From contig OX044364.1 of assembly GCA_943846735.1 (NCBI GenBank), forward strand, positions 2,480,001 to 2,544,000: DNA of 64,000 nt. Reading direction: 5' to 3'. A program made the position numbers and the translations under genes. Below the pieces are notes generated by a model that saw only the letters and a list, made by a program, of their open reading frames with translations, made no database searches and was not told where the DNA came from. This DNA comes from CAJQLB01 sp905479065 (GTDB taxonomy: Bacteria; Bacteroidota; Bacteroidia; Flavobacteriales; Flavobacteriaceae). Positions 45,387 through 52,861 of the stretch are shown here, piece by piece; position 1 is the first letter of the stretch, and each line of letters begins with the position of its first letter.

Positions 45387-46139
45387 ATGAGAAAACACGT
45401 TGTAGCTGGGAATTGGAAAATGAATAATGATATACCTCAAACCGAAGCATTAATTCAGGATCTTAAAAGGCATGCAAAAACTTCTGAAGTTGAGGTAATG
45501 ATAGCGCCCTCTGCTACAAATCTTTGGCACGCCTCAGAATTATTAAAGGGGAGTGATATTGAGGTTATTGCTCAAAATATGCACTTTGCTGAAAACGGTG
45601 CATTTACCGGAGAGATAAGTGCAAGCATGTTAAAGAGTGTCGGCGTTAAGACAGTAATTTTAGGTCATAGTGAACGTCGTGCTTACTATAATGAGACTGA
45701 TAAATCGTTATCAAAAAAAGTGAATTCTGCGTTAGACAATGGGATGACAATTGTTTTTTGTTTTGGAGAAGAATTACAAGACAGAAAAGCTGATATGCAT
45801 CAGTCTGTTGTGAAAGATCAGATTCAAAGTGCTTTATTCCATTTAGATGCTAGCGCTTTTAAAAATATTATCCTTGCCTATGAACCTGTCTGGGCGATTG
45901 GGACAGGAGAAACTGCAAGTCCTGATCAAGCACAAGAAATGCATCATTTTATTCGAAATACCTTGGTAAATCAATACAATCAGTCTGTGGCAGATGACGT
46001 TTCTATCTTGTATGGTGGGAGTGTGAAACCGTCTAACGCTAAAGAAATTTTTTCTAAACAAGATGTCGATGGGGGTTTGATAGGTGGTGCAGCTTTAAAT
46101 GCTGAAGACTTTTTTGCGATTGTTAATGCGATTTCATGA
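45387..46139 (+). CDS. tpiA: Triosephosphate isomerase
   Basis: A glycolytic/gluconeogenic enzyme interconverting glyceraldehyde-3-phosphate and DHAP, 250 aa. Catalytic residues are Asn9 and Lys11 (GNWKMN), His in ILGHSERR, and Glu in AYEPVWAIGTG. The phosphate-binding YGGSVKPSN and GGLIGGAAL end the barrel. It begins 7 nt after the BT_3928 gene, and its stop overlaps the methyltransferase start by 4 nt. Confidence 0.98.
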   Translation: MRKHVVAGNWKMNNDIPQTEALIQDLKRHAKTSEVEVMIAPSATNLWHASELLKGSDIEVIAQNMHFAENGAFTGEISASMLKSVGVKTVILGHSERRAYYNETDKSLSKKVNSALDNGMTIVFCFGEELQDRKADMHQSVVKDQIQSALFHLDASAFKNIILAYEPVWAIGTGETASPDQAQEMHHFIRNTLVNQYNQSVADDVSILYGGSVKPSNAKEIFSKQDVDGGLIGGAALNAEDFFAIVNAIS

Positions 46140-46945
46140 ATAAGGCAGGTCTGAAGCGGTTTTTAAGACGATTAGGCATGATAAAAATTTCTGATGGACT
46201 GCGCTATCGCTTGATGTATTGCAAAAATTTTTATGATAATAGAGCTTTTAAAAAAGAATTTCCACAGATAGCAATTCCTCCAGATTACATGATGTATGAA
46301 TCGTTTAATTTGAATTATAGGAATTATTACAATTCAGGAAATAACACGGCTCAGATTTTAAAAAGGTTATTTGAAAAATACATAAATTTTCAGGACACTC
46401 GAGTTTTAGACTGGGGTTGTGGTCCTTCAAGAGTAATAAGACATTTCTCTAAGTTGTGTCCTAGTTCAGAGTTTTTTGGAACAGATTATAATTCAAATAC
46501 CATCAATTGGAATAAAGCAAACATCAAGGATGTTACATTCGAATTAAATAAGTTGATGCCTCCAACTAAATTTAAATCGGATTTTTTTAATATGATATAT
46601 GGGATGTCTGTTTTTACTCATCTCTCAATAGAAAATCATAGAAATTGGATTGATGAGCTTTACCGAATTTCAAAAAACAATGCAATTCTTATCTTGACTA
46701 CGCATGGTGATGTGTACAGAAGTAAATTAATGAAGTCTGATCGTGCAAAATATGATAGCGGTCAATTAGTTGTTCAAGCTAAAACTAAAGAAGGACACAG
46801 GACATTTGCTGCTTATCATCCTACTGAAACGATTAAATTACTATTTGCTGATAAATTTGAAGTTATAGAGCATATTAGTGGTAAGGTAGAAAATTGGGGT
46901 TTATCTCAAGATAAATGGATTGTTAGAGTTGTCAATAAATTATGA
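46136..46945 (+). CDS. Class I SAM-dependent methyltransferase
   Basis: A 269-aa methyltransferase with motif I VLDWGCGPSRVIRHF, an acidic loop (FFGTDYNSNTINW) and a later FNMIYGMSVFTHLS segment as motif IV/post-I. The N-terminal basic region (KRFLRRLGMIKISDGLRYRLMY) resembles proteins that act on surface polysaccharides or lipids, but the substrate is unknown. It is wedged between tpiA and prmA with 4-nt ATGA overlaps on both sides, although these two genes are usually neighbours in Flavobacteriia. This suggests insertion without disturbing coupling. Confidence 0.85.
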   Translation: MNKAGLKRFLRRLGMIKISDGLRYRLMYCKNFYDNRAFKKEFPQIAIPPDYMMYESFNLNYRNYYNSGNNTAQILKRLFEKYINFQDTRVLDWGCGPSRVIRHFSKLCPSSEFFGTDYNSNTINWNKANIKDVTFELNKLMPPTKFKSDFFNMIYGMSVFTHLSIENHRNWIDELYRISKNNAILILTTHGDVYRSKLMKSDRAKYDSGQLVVQAKTKEGHRTFAAYHPTETIKLLFADKFEVIEHISGKVENWGLSQDKWIVRVVNKL

Positions 46946-47769
46946 TTTATATAGGTTATTATTTTATCGTTAATCCTTTAAAACTAGGGGTTGAAATTTT
47001 GATTGCAGAGTTAGGAGCTGTTGGCTTTGAAAGTTTTGTTGAGACAGACACAGGCTTGAGTGCTTTTATTCAAAAAAGTGATTGGTTTGATGATATTCTA
47101 CTTCAGGTTCGGATTTTGAATTCTCCTGAGTTTGAGATAGGTTATACGTTTAATGAGATCGAACCGACAAATTGGAATAAAGAATGGGAAAGTAATTTTG
47201 AACCAATTATTGTAGACGATGTGTGTATGATTAGAGCTCCTTTCCATGATTCTAGACATTTAAAATTTGATATTGTTATTGAGCCAAAAATGAGTTTTGG
47301 GACAGGACATCATGAGACAACTCATATGATGGTCCAACACATTTTAAAAAATAATTTTAGTGATAAACATGTCTTGGACATGGGATGTGGTACTGGTGTT
47401 TTAGCCATATTAGCTGAGCTTAAAGGAGCTACAGAAATTCATGCCATTGATATAGATAGATGGTGTTACATTAATAGTAAAGAAAACATTGAACGAAATA
47501 AATGTAGTCATATTACTGTTTTTGAAGGTGATTCTAATCTTTTGTGTCAGACCAAATACGATATCATAATTGCAAATATTAATAGAAATATCTTATTACA
47601 GGATATAGCAAAATACGTGCAATGTTTATCAGATAATGGGATGCTTTTTTTGAGTGGGTATTATGCGCAGGATAAAGATATTATTGAATCAGAGTGTCGT
47701 AATAATCGACTTCAATTAGTTGAAACGTTAGAACAAAATAAATGGGTGTCACAAAAATTCTTAAATTAG
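46942..47769 (+). CDS. prmA: Ribosomal protein L11 methyltransferase
   Basis: Trimethylates ribosomal protein L11, 275 aa. An N-terminal substrate-recognition domain (about 1-110) is followed by EPKMSFGTGHHETTHMM and SAM motif I VLDMGCGTGVLAILAE. DIIIANINRNILLQ is the family catalytic-site motif (NPPY-like). Starts in a 4-nt overlap with the methyltransferase. clpS follows after 19 nt. Confidence 0.95.
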   Translation: MIYIGYYFIVNPLKLGVEILIAELGAVGFESFVETDTGLSAFIQKSDWFDDILLQVRILNSPEFEIGYTFNEIEPTNWNKEWESNFEPIIVDDVCMIRAPFHDSRHLKFDIVIEPKMSFGTGHHETTHMMVQHILKNNFSDKHVLDMGCGTGVLAILAELKGATEIHAIDIDRWCYINSKENIERNKCSHITVFEGDSNLLCQTKYDIIIANINRNILLQDIAKYVQCLSDNGMLFLSGYYAQDKDIIESECRNNRLQLVETLEQNKWVSQKFLN

Positions 47770-47788
47770 CATCATTGGATTATATAAT

Positions 47789-48064
47789 ATGAGTGTTAAA
47801 GAAAAAATAAAAGAAGATCACTTAGTTGATGTATTAGAACAGAATTTAAACGAAATTATTCTTTACAATGACGATGTAAATACCTTTGACCATGTTATAG
47901 AAACTCTAATATACGCTTGTGAGCACACGCCTGAACAAGCAGAACAATGCTCTATTTTAGTACACTATAAAGGAAAGTGTACGGTAAAAACAGGAACATT
48001 TAAGGAATTGGAACCAAAGTGTTCATTATTATTAGACGCTGGTTTAAGTGCTGAAATAATTTAA
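47789..48064 (+). CDS. clpS: ClpS, ATP-dependent Clp protease adaptor
   Basis: A 91-aa adaptor that delivers N-degron proteins to ClpAP-type protease. It has LYNDDVNTFDHVIETLIYACEHTPEQAEQCSILVHYKGKCTVKTG, the ClpS core with the Asn/Asp that bind the N-terminal residue. It is the last gene of the tpiA operon and converges with the HMA gene. Confidence 0.93.
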   Translation: MSVKEKIKEDHLVDVLEQNLNEIILYNDDVNTFDHVIETLIYACEHTPEQAEQCSILVHYKGKCTVKTGTFKELEPKCSLLLDAGLSAEII

Positions 48065-48087
48065 AAAGATTATTTGTTAGCCTTCTA

Positions 48088-48360
48088 TTATTGTTTGTTC
48101 ATCCTCCCTATAGCACAACTCACAAAGCTTGTTGCTTTCTTGATAAGTGGGTTGCTTTCACCATCAATCGGGTAGCCTAATTTTGATAATAATTTTATTG
48201 CTTGTGCTAAAGCATCTTCATCTACATACTCAAATGAGACACTATTGTGCGCTGTTTCTACCTGAACTTTTTGGATGTGTTTGAGATCAGATAACCGTGT
48301 GGTTATGGTATTTGCACAGCCACCGCACTTAAGGTTTTGTATTGGAAGTGTTGTTTTCAT
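48088..48360 (-). CDS. Heavy-metal-associated (HMA) domain protein
   Basis: A 90-aa soluble protein. A ferredoxin-like HMA fold occupies about 1-68, with metal motif KCGGCANT (CxxC). The C-terminal tail contains FVSCAIGRMNKQ, adding one further Cys. Such proteins bind Cu(I) or other soft metals, or serve as chaperones. It lies 4 nt downstream of the persulfide dioxygenase and so is co-transcribed with a sulfur-detoxification gene, which makes a soft-metal or sulfane role plausible. Confidence 0.87.
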   Translation of the reverse strand: MKTTLPIQNLKCGGCANTITTRLSDLKHIQKVQVETAHNSVSFEYVDEDALAQAIKLLSKLGYPIDGESNPLIKKATSFVSCAIGRMNKQ

Positions 48361-48364
48361 AAAG

Positions 48365-49771
48365 TTATTTTGTTGAGGGACAAATAAGGTTAGTTAATGG
48401 CACATCAGTTTCTTTTAATGCATTGAATCCACCGGCAATATCAACAATATTTTTAAACCCGTTAGCCTTCAAAATTGAAGCAGCTATGACAGATCTATAT
48501 CCGCCCGCACAGTGAATGTAGTAAGTGTTATTTGGGGAAATATCATTTAGTTGTTTGTTGATTAAATCAAGCGAAAAATGCCGAACATTTTTGATATGGC
48601 TAGATTTAAATTCACCGTCCTTTCGCACGTCCAAAATACTCAATGTCTCTAGGTTGTTTTTTTTAGCTAATTCTTTTGCAGATATCGATGTTATTGTTTC
48701 AGTTGGCTTGCCTGCTGCTTTCCATTTTTTAATGCCGCCTGATAAATAACCAAGGGTGTTATCGTAACCAACTCGTGATAGTCTGGTGATCGCTTCTATT
48801 GATTTACCTTCGGGAACAATTAATAAAATAGGTTGTTTTAAATCAATTATCAAAGCACCAACCCACGGCGCAAAAGCACCATTTAAACCTATGAAAATAG
48901 AATTTGGAATATGACCAATGATATATTCTGATGGTGTTCGCACATCAAGTATTAAGGCGTTTTCATGTTTTGCTAATCGATCAAATTCTTCTAAATTTAA
49001 AGGAATATCTCCTTTTTGTAGTACCTGCTCAAAGGCGTCATACCCATTTTTGTTTAACATGGCATTTTTGGCAAAATATTGAGGAGGAGTAGGGATGCCT
49101 TCAAGGACTTCTTTTACAAATTCTTCTTTAGTCATATCGGCACGAAGTGCATAGTTTGACTTTTTTTGACCTCCAATTGTGCCTACGGTTTCTTTGCTTA
49201 GATTTTTACCACAAGCAGAACCAGCACCGTGTGCAGGGTATACAATAACATTGTCATCTAAGCACATGATTTTAGTTCTTAAGGAGTCGTATAACATGGC
49301 TGCTAAATCTTCTTTACTTAAATCAGATTTAATCGCTAGGTCAGGGCGACCAACATCACCAAGAAAAAGGGTGTCACCTGTAAAAACTGCATGATTTTTA
49401 CCATTTTCATCAATTAATAGATAGGTGGTTGATTCAAGTGTGTGACCGGGTGTATGTAATGCTTTTATAATAACATTACCAAGTTTAAATTCTTCGTTAT
49501 CATTTGCGATATGAGTATCATATGTCGTTGAAGCACCAGGGCCAAAAATAATGGTTGAATTTGTTTTATGGGCTAAGTCGACATGTCCCGAAACAAAATC
49601 AGCATGAAAATGTGTTTCAAAAACATATTTTATAGTTGCGTTTTCAGATTTCGCTTTGTCAATATATTGTTGAGTCTCGCGTAAGGGGTCAATAATGGCT
49701 ACTTCACCATTTGATTCAATGTAGTATGCACCCTGTGCAAGACATCCGGTATATAACTGTTCTATTTTCAT
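48365..49771 (-). CDS. MBL-fold persulfide dioxygenase fused to two rhodanese domains
   Basis: A 468-aa enzyme. The N-terminal metallo-beta-lactamase domain (about 1-250) has ETHFHADFVSGH (HxHxDH-like) and later AHGAGSACGKN, as in ETHE1-type persulfide dioxygenases that oxidise glutathione or other persulfides to sulfite. Two rhodanese domains follow (about 270-360 and 375-460). The first lacks a catalytic Cys (PILLIVPEGKS); the second has one in YYIHCAGGYRS and should be active. It starts just after a -7 box with an upstream CRP-type palindrome, then HMA follows. The tailored partner is the TauE/SafE exporter upstream. Confidence 0.9.
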   Translation of the reverse strand: MKIEQLYTGCLAQGAYYIESNGEVAIIDPLRETQQYIDKAKSENATIKYVFETHFHADFVSGHVDLAHKTNSTIIFGPGASTTYDTHIANDNEEFKLGNVIIKALHTPGHTLESTTYLLIDENGKNHAVFTGDTLFLGDVGRPDLAIKSDLSKEDLAAMLYDSLRTKIMCLDDNVIVYPAHGAGSACGKNLSKETVGTIGGQKKSNYALRADMTKEEFVKEVLEGIPTPPQYFAKNAMLNKNGYDAFEQVLQKGDIPLNLEEFDRLAKHENALILDVRTPSEYIIGHIPNSIFIGLNGAFAPWVGALIIDLKQPILLIVPEGKSIEAITRLSRVGYDNTLGYLSGGIKKWKAAGKPTETITSISAKELAKKNNLETLSILDVRKDGEFKSSHIKNVRHFSLDLINKQLNDISPNNTYYIHCAGGYRSVIAASILKANGFKNIVDIAGGFNALKETDVPLTNLICPSTK

Positions 49772-49784
49772 ATTAAAATTTATT

Positions 49785-49831
49785 CAAATGTACAAAGTTT
49801 TCTAATGTTGAAATGTGATTTTTATCACATT
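49785..49831 (-). promoter_or_regulatory. Class-II Crp-type promoter of the persulfide dioxygenase gene
   Basis: A perfect 20-bp palindrome AATGTGATTTTTATCACATT (49812-49831) carries TGTGA-N6-TCACA, the E. coli CRP consensus. A minus-strand TACATTTG -7 box lies at 49792-49785. The palindrome centre (49821.5) is 29.5 nt upstream of the first -7 base, equal to a -41.5 class-II site. The start codon at 49771 leaves a very short leader. The palindrome overlaps the TauE stop codon by 2 nt. Confidence 0.7.
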
Positions 49832-50633
49832 ATACAATAGATAATTCTTTAAAAATTATATATCCTGCCATCAACAATGTAAACCATCCAAATCCTTTTT
49901 TCAAATTCGTTCCGCTAATAAATTTAGCCATGTATATGCCAATATAAATACCAACAACAGAAATGGATGTAAACATGATTAAGAAGGGCCAATCAATGGC
50001 TATATTTTGAACATCTCCTAAAAAACCAATCAGAGATTTCATTGCTATAATTATGAGTGATGTTCCAATCGCTAATCTCATTGGTAGTCTCGCAACTAGC
50101 ACAAGCGTAGGAACAATTAAAAAACCTCCACCTGCGCCAACAATACCTGTAAAGGTTCCAACCACGATACCTTCTATAATAACAAATCCTGTATTATGCT
50201 TAATGTCGAAGTTTTTCAATGGTAGTGATTGACTACTTTTAATCATCGAAAATGATGCTATGAGCATTATTAAAGCAAAGAACAGCATAATAAAAATATG
50301 CTTCGTAACCTCAATGTTTAAAAAAGTAAATAGAGATTCAGGTATGGCAGGCACCAAAAATCTACGGGTTAAATAAACAGTTATCAAGGCAGGAATCGAA
50401 AATAGAATAGCAATTCGAATATTCACAGATTTATCTTTTATATGTTGTATTGCTCCAAATATGGATGTTGTACCCACAACAAATAAGGAATAAGCAGTTG
50501 CAGTAACCGGATTCAATCCGATAAGATAAACAAGTATCGGAACTGTTAGTATGGATCCTCCTCCACCAATTAGACCAAGAATTATTCCCACTAATAGAGC
50601 GCCGAGATACCCAAAAACTGATAATGTATCCAT
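49830..50633 (-). CDS. TauE/SafE family sulfite/sulfur anion exporter
   Basis: A 267-aa membrane protein with about eight helices. Internal duplication shows GLIGGGGSILTVPILVYLIG near the start and GIVGAGGGFLIVPTLVLVARLP in the middle, the repeated TauE/SafE motif. Members move sulfite, sulfonates or related anions. Next to a persulfide dioxygenase that makes sulfite, sulfite export is the natural inference. Upstream 276 bp contain inverted repeats and separate it from the Crp/Fnr gene. Confidence 0.9.
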   Translation of the reverse strand: MDTLSVFGYLGALLVGIILGLIGGGGSILTVPILVYLIGLNPVTATAYSLFVVGTTSIFGAIQHIKDKSVNIRIAILFSIPALITVYLTRRFLVPAIPESLFTFLNIEVTKHIFIMLFFALIMLIASFSMIKSSQSLPLKNFDIKHNTGFVIIEGIVVGTFTGIVGAGGGFLIVPTLVLVARLPMRLAIGTSLIIIAMKSLIGFLGDVQNIAIDWPFLIMFTSISVVGIYIGIYMAKFISGTNLKKGFGWFTLLMAGYIIFKELSIV

Positions 50634-50909
50634 ATTATCTTGAAAATTGTGAAATTATATGTTTAGTATATTAAAGACGTAACTAGTGATTTTATAAACG
50701 GTAAATCACTAAAATTTACTCAAAAAATATTAAGTGATAACAAGGTTAATGGCATAATTAGCCTATCAGCCTTGTGGTGAGATTTACATCTTGTTTAGAT
50801 ACAAATACAGTGTTTCAAATAAATTTTTGTTTATAACAGTTCGTCAATTATGATGCAATACTGTTACAAAATTACTGTAATAAATCTTTTTAATTGTAAC
50901 TTTTGTTGC
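50634..50909. other. Intergenic region between the TauE/SafE and Crp/Fnr genes
   Basis: 276 bp without a credible gene. It holds a 9-bp inverted repeat TAGTGATTT / AAATCACTA (50684-50711, 10-nt gap) upstream of the exporter gene, possibly an operator. A second repeat, TAACAGT / ACTGTTA (50834-50866), lies after the regulator gene. No clear -7 box was found. Confidence 0.45.
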
Positions 50910-51545
50910 CTAAAAATCTAATACCTCAATTTTATTTCTCCCCAGTTTGATTTTTCCTGCTGTTTCCAATTGTTTCAAAAGCCTTGATATTACTACCCGA
51001 GAAGTGTTCAGGTCTTCTGCAATATTTTGATGTGTGTGCTTTATGATCAAAGATGAATTTAATTTAACCTTATTAATTAGATATTTATACAACCGCTCAT
51101 CCATTTTCATAAATGCGAGTGTGTCAATGGTTTCTAGCATTTCATCAAATCTTATTTGGTAACTTTGTAGAATAAAAATTCTCCATTCTTCGTAGGTACT
51201 CATCCATGATTGCATATCAGCGATAGAAATCATGACTACCTGTGTGGGTTTGTCTGTGATTGCTCTAATTTTACTTTTTTTACTACTTATACAACAAGTC
51301 AGAGACATGGCGCAAGTATCTCCAGATTCTAGTACATATAACAAAAGATCATGTCCTTCTTCATCTTCTCTTAAAACTTTGATATTTCCTGTTATAAGAA
51401 TCGGAATATTTTCTAGTTTTTGATTGATATCAATGATGATTTCATCTTTATCAAAATTTATCATTTCACCATTTAATGCAATTTCATTTAACAGTTGGTT
51501 GGAGAAGAGATTTTTTATGTTTCGAAGACTATTTATTGGAACCAT
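50910..51545 (-). CDS. Crp/Fnr-family transcription regulator with Cys cluster
   Basis: A 211-aa regulator. The cyclic-nucleotide-binding-like sensor domain (about 15-125) has GDTCAMSLTCC with Cys78, Cys84 and Cys85 in place of a cAMP pocket. The C-terminal Crp HTH (about 150-211) has recognition helix TSRVVISRLLKQLE. Aligned with E. coli CRP, Arg180 and Arg185 are kept (Arg183, Arg188 here) but Glu181 is Val184. Flavobacterial relatives with the CAMSxTCC motif occur next to sulfur genes, as I recall. Cys-based persulfide or redox sensing is inferred. A -7 box (TATTTTTG, 51557-51550) lies right before the ATG. Confidence 0.92.
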   Translation of the reverse strand: MVPINSLRNIKNLFSNQLLNEIALNGEMINFDKDEIIIDINQKLENIPILITGNIKVLREDEEGHDLLLYVLESGDTCAMSLTCCISSKKSKIRAITDKPTQVVMISIADMQSWMSTYEEWRIFILQSYQIRFDEMLETIDTLAFMKMDERLYKYLINKVKLNSSLIIKHTHQNIAEDLNTSRVVISRLLKQLETAGKIKLGRNKIEVLDF

Positions 51546-51549
51546 ATCT

Positions 51550-51557
51550 CAAAAATA
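51550..51557 (-). promoter_or_regulatory. -7 box of the Crp/Fnr gene
   Basis: Minus-strand TATTTTTG matches TAnnTTTG. It ends 4 nt before the ATG at 51545, so the transcript would be leaderless or nearly so. No good -33 TTG was seen. Confidence 0.45.
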
Positions 51558-51585
51558 GCTATTTAGATTTTGATAATAAATTCTT

Positions 51586-51614
51586 TTGTTAGAAAAAATT
51601 ATAAACTATATTTG
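51586..51614 (+). promoter_or_regulatory. Promoter of tRNA-Arg
   Basis: TTG (51586-51588), an 18-nt spacer and TATATTTG (51607-51614), 12 nt upstream of the tRNA 5' end. It closely matches the Bacteroidota promoter. Confidence 0.8.
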
Positions 51615-51626
51615 CCCCACAAATTT

Positions 51627-51700
51627 GGCCTCGTAGCATAACTGAATAGTGCACTTGATTACGGCTCAAGAGGTTGCAGGTTTGAATCCTGCCGAGGTCA
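51627..51700 (+). tRNA. tRNA-Arg (anticodon ACG)
   Basis: Acceptor stem GGCCTCG / CGAGGTC, anticodon stem CTTGA / TCAAG with loop TTACGGC (anticodon ACG), and T arm GCAGG / CCTGC. Discriminator A at 51700; CCA is not encoded. Length 74. A perfect terminator follows after 11 nt. Confidence 0.96.
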
Positions 51701-51711
51701 CTTGATAATTT

Positions 51712-51741
51712 AGCCTTTACTTTTTAGTAAAGGCTTTTTTT
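51712..51741 (+). terminator. tRNA-Arg terminator
   Basis: A 10-bp perfect stem AGCCTTTACT / AGTAAAGGCT with loop TTTT and a following T run. Confidence 0.92.
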
Positions 51742-51827
51742 ATGTTTTATAGGGACACCATTTATTGTGATTATTTCATAAGCAACTGATAATCAGTATA
51801 AATTTATTGCCGTATTATAATGATCTT

Positions 51828-52004
51828 TTATGATGCTTCGGCTAACTGTTTCTTAAGCCTGAATGCCTGAGTAGGAGTGAAGCGTTTATCTGACGAAGTA
51901 TAAAACCTATTTTCGTTTAATAAGTCTGCTGTCTTTTGTAATGTAATACCCTTTAAGTCTCTTCCTTCTAGAAACGCTAAAGCTCTTGTCCTGTTCTCGT
52001 TATA
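51828..52004 (-). pseudogene. C-terminal fragment resembling a serine recombinase
   Basis: An open stretch of 58 codons on the minus strand with no start codon, ending in TAA. Its translation contains RALAFLEGRDLKGITLQKTADLLNENR and FTPTQAFRLKKQL, the pattern of the DNA-binding C-terminus of resolvase/invertase-type recombinases (a helix, IA/TADxLN, then FTPxQVxRL). No catalytic domain lies upstream. It begins about 300 nt downstream of tRNA-Arg, a common integration target, and is read as a relic. The family call is by motif only. Confidence 0.5.
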
Positions 52005-52052
52005 TTATTATTATACGATTGTTAATACAATTACTACATCTAAAATCTACTT

Positions 52053-52187
52053 ATGAATATTAAAAAAGGACTTGAACAGACCGGAACATTCCGATTGAAT
52101 GAAATGGAAAAAATGAAATTAGAAATTGAAGCTTTAAGGAGTGAAATTTTTATGTCTAAACTACTTCGAAATAAAATTAATAATTAA
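52053..52187 (+). CDS. Small ORF, 44 aa, charged helical
   Basis: An ATG-initiated 44-codon ORF. The peptide is helical and charged (MNIKKGLEQTGTFRLNE, then MEKMKLEIEALRSEI), suggesting a short coiled coil. I recognise no family, and no strong promoter was found. It lies in the gene-poor interval after the recombinase fragment. It may be a real microprotein or a relic. Confidence 0.35.
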   Translation: MNIKKGLEQTGTFRLNEMEKMKLEIEALRSEIFMSKLLRNKINN

Positions 52188-52205
52188 CCCTAAATATCAG
52201 CACAA

Positions 52206-52385
52206 ATGAAAAATTTAATTGAATTAGACGTTGATAAGTCAGGCTATCAAAATGAAATAAATCGTTTATATTAATTTGGCAAAACGATGACCAATGTTCA
52301 AAGCATTATACAAGAACTAACAAAAAATGATGTGTGTTATTTCTTTGAATTATCAAGCAAAATTTATCAACTATACTGTGTTTAA
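52206..52385 (+). pseudogene. Small ORF split by an in-frame stop
   Basis: A 22-codon ORF (52206-52274) and a 32-codon ORF (52287-52385) share one frame. Only a TAA and four codons separate them. Read through, they form about 60 residues (MKNLIELDVDKSGYQ and, later, MTNVQSIIQELTKNDVCYF). This looks like one small gene broken by a stop, or two overlapping fragments. No family recognised. It follows the 44-aa ORF by 18 nt. Confidence 0.3.
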
Positions 52386-52489
52386 TGGGAGATGCTAATC
52401 TGATAAGCTAAATAAATTATATTTAATATAGCGCAGCCACATAAGATAATAATGATGTAAAAGACGAAATTATTATGTTTTTTGGTCAT
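52382..52489 (-). CDS. Candidate 35-aa membrane peptide
   Basis: Starting at the ATG at 52489, a 35-residue peptide has one membrane helix (FVFYIIIILCGCAILNIIYLAY) after a polar start. A longer frame back to 52609 exists, but it would run across the palindrome at 52581-52600, so the shorter start is preferred. Upstream on this strand lies a -7-like TACGTTTA (52560-52553) and then that palindrome at near class-II spacing. Product unknown. Confidence 0.35.
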   Translation of the reverse strand: MTKKHNNFVFYIIIILCGCAILNIIYLAYQISISH

Positions 52490-52580
52490 TGCTGAGTGTT
52501 GATCAATTAAAGATAAAATATTATTTACATAAATGTGGTTTATTATTATAAATAAACGTAAGATGTTTTCGTGATTATAA

Positions 52581-52600
52581 AACATGACATTTGTCATGTT
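52581..52600. promoter_or_regulatory. FNR-like palindromic operator
   Basis: AACATGACATTTGTCATGTT is a perfect 8-4-8 palindrome with ATGAC-N4-GTCAT, the half-site spacing of Fnr/Dnr sites. TACGTTTA on the minus strand and TACCTTG on the plus strand each lie 29-30 nt from its centre, so it may serve both directions toward the two tiny membrane-peptide ORFs. Confidence 0.5.
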
Positions 52601-52722
52601 TTCTTGCAAATAGATAATTTACCTTGTAAGCTTATTTAGGAATTATTTTTTATTGTAAAGATGGATGTTGATTTCTTTGTCGATATTGATTATATTTTAA
52701 TTTCTTAGAAGAGCGGTGAAAC

Positions 52723-52800
52723 ATGAAAAAAACAATTGTAATCTTTATTGCCATGTTGGCTTTTGTTTTCCTTCAATTGACGCTATTTCTAAAAAAATAA
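52723..52800 (+). CDS. Candidate 25-aa membrane peptide
   Basis: An ATG-initiated 25-codon ORF coding Lys-Lys ends around a single hydrophobic helix (IVIFIAMLAFVFLQLTLFL). A purine-rich GAAGAGCGGTGA precedes the ATG. It lies 120 nt downstream of the palindrome at 52581-52600. Tiny single-helix proteins of this type often join respiratory complexes, but nothing here proves that. Confidence 0.35.
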   Translation: MKKTIVIFIAMLAFVFLQLTLFLKK

Positions 52801-52861
52801 TGTAACGTTCTATGAGTCAATAGAACTAAAAACAAATATTCGTTTTTTCAATTTTTTTAAG

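Noticed and set aside
51627..51741. tRNA-Arg as a marked attachment site
   Set aside because: No direct repeat of the tRNA 3' end was found downstream, so integration here is only suggested by the recombinase fragment.
52382..52609. A 75-codon minus-strand ORF starting at 52609
   Set aside because: Its first part crosses the perfect palindrome 52581-52600 and shows no homology. The downstream ATG at 52489 gives a clean membrane peptide, so only that part is listed.
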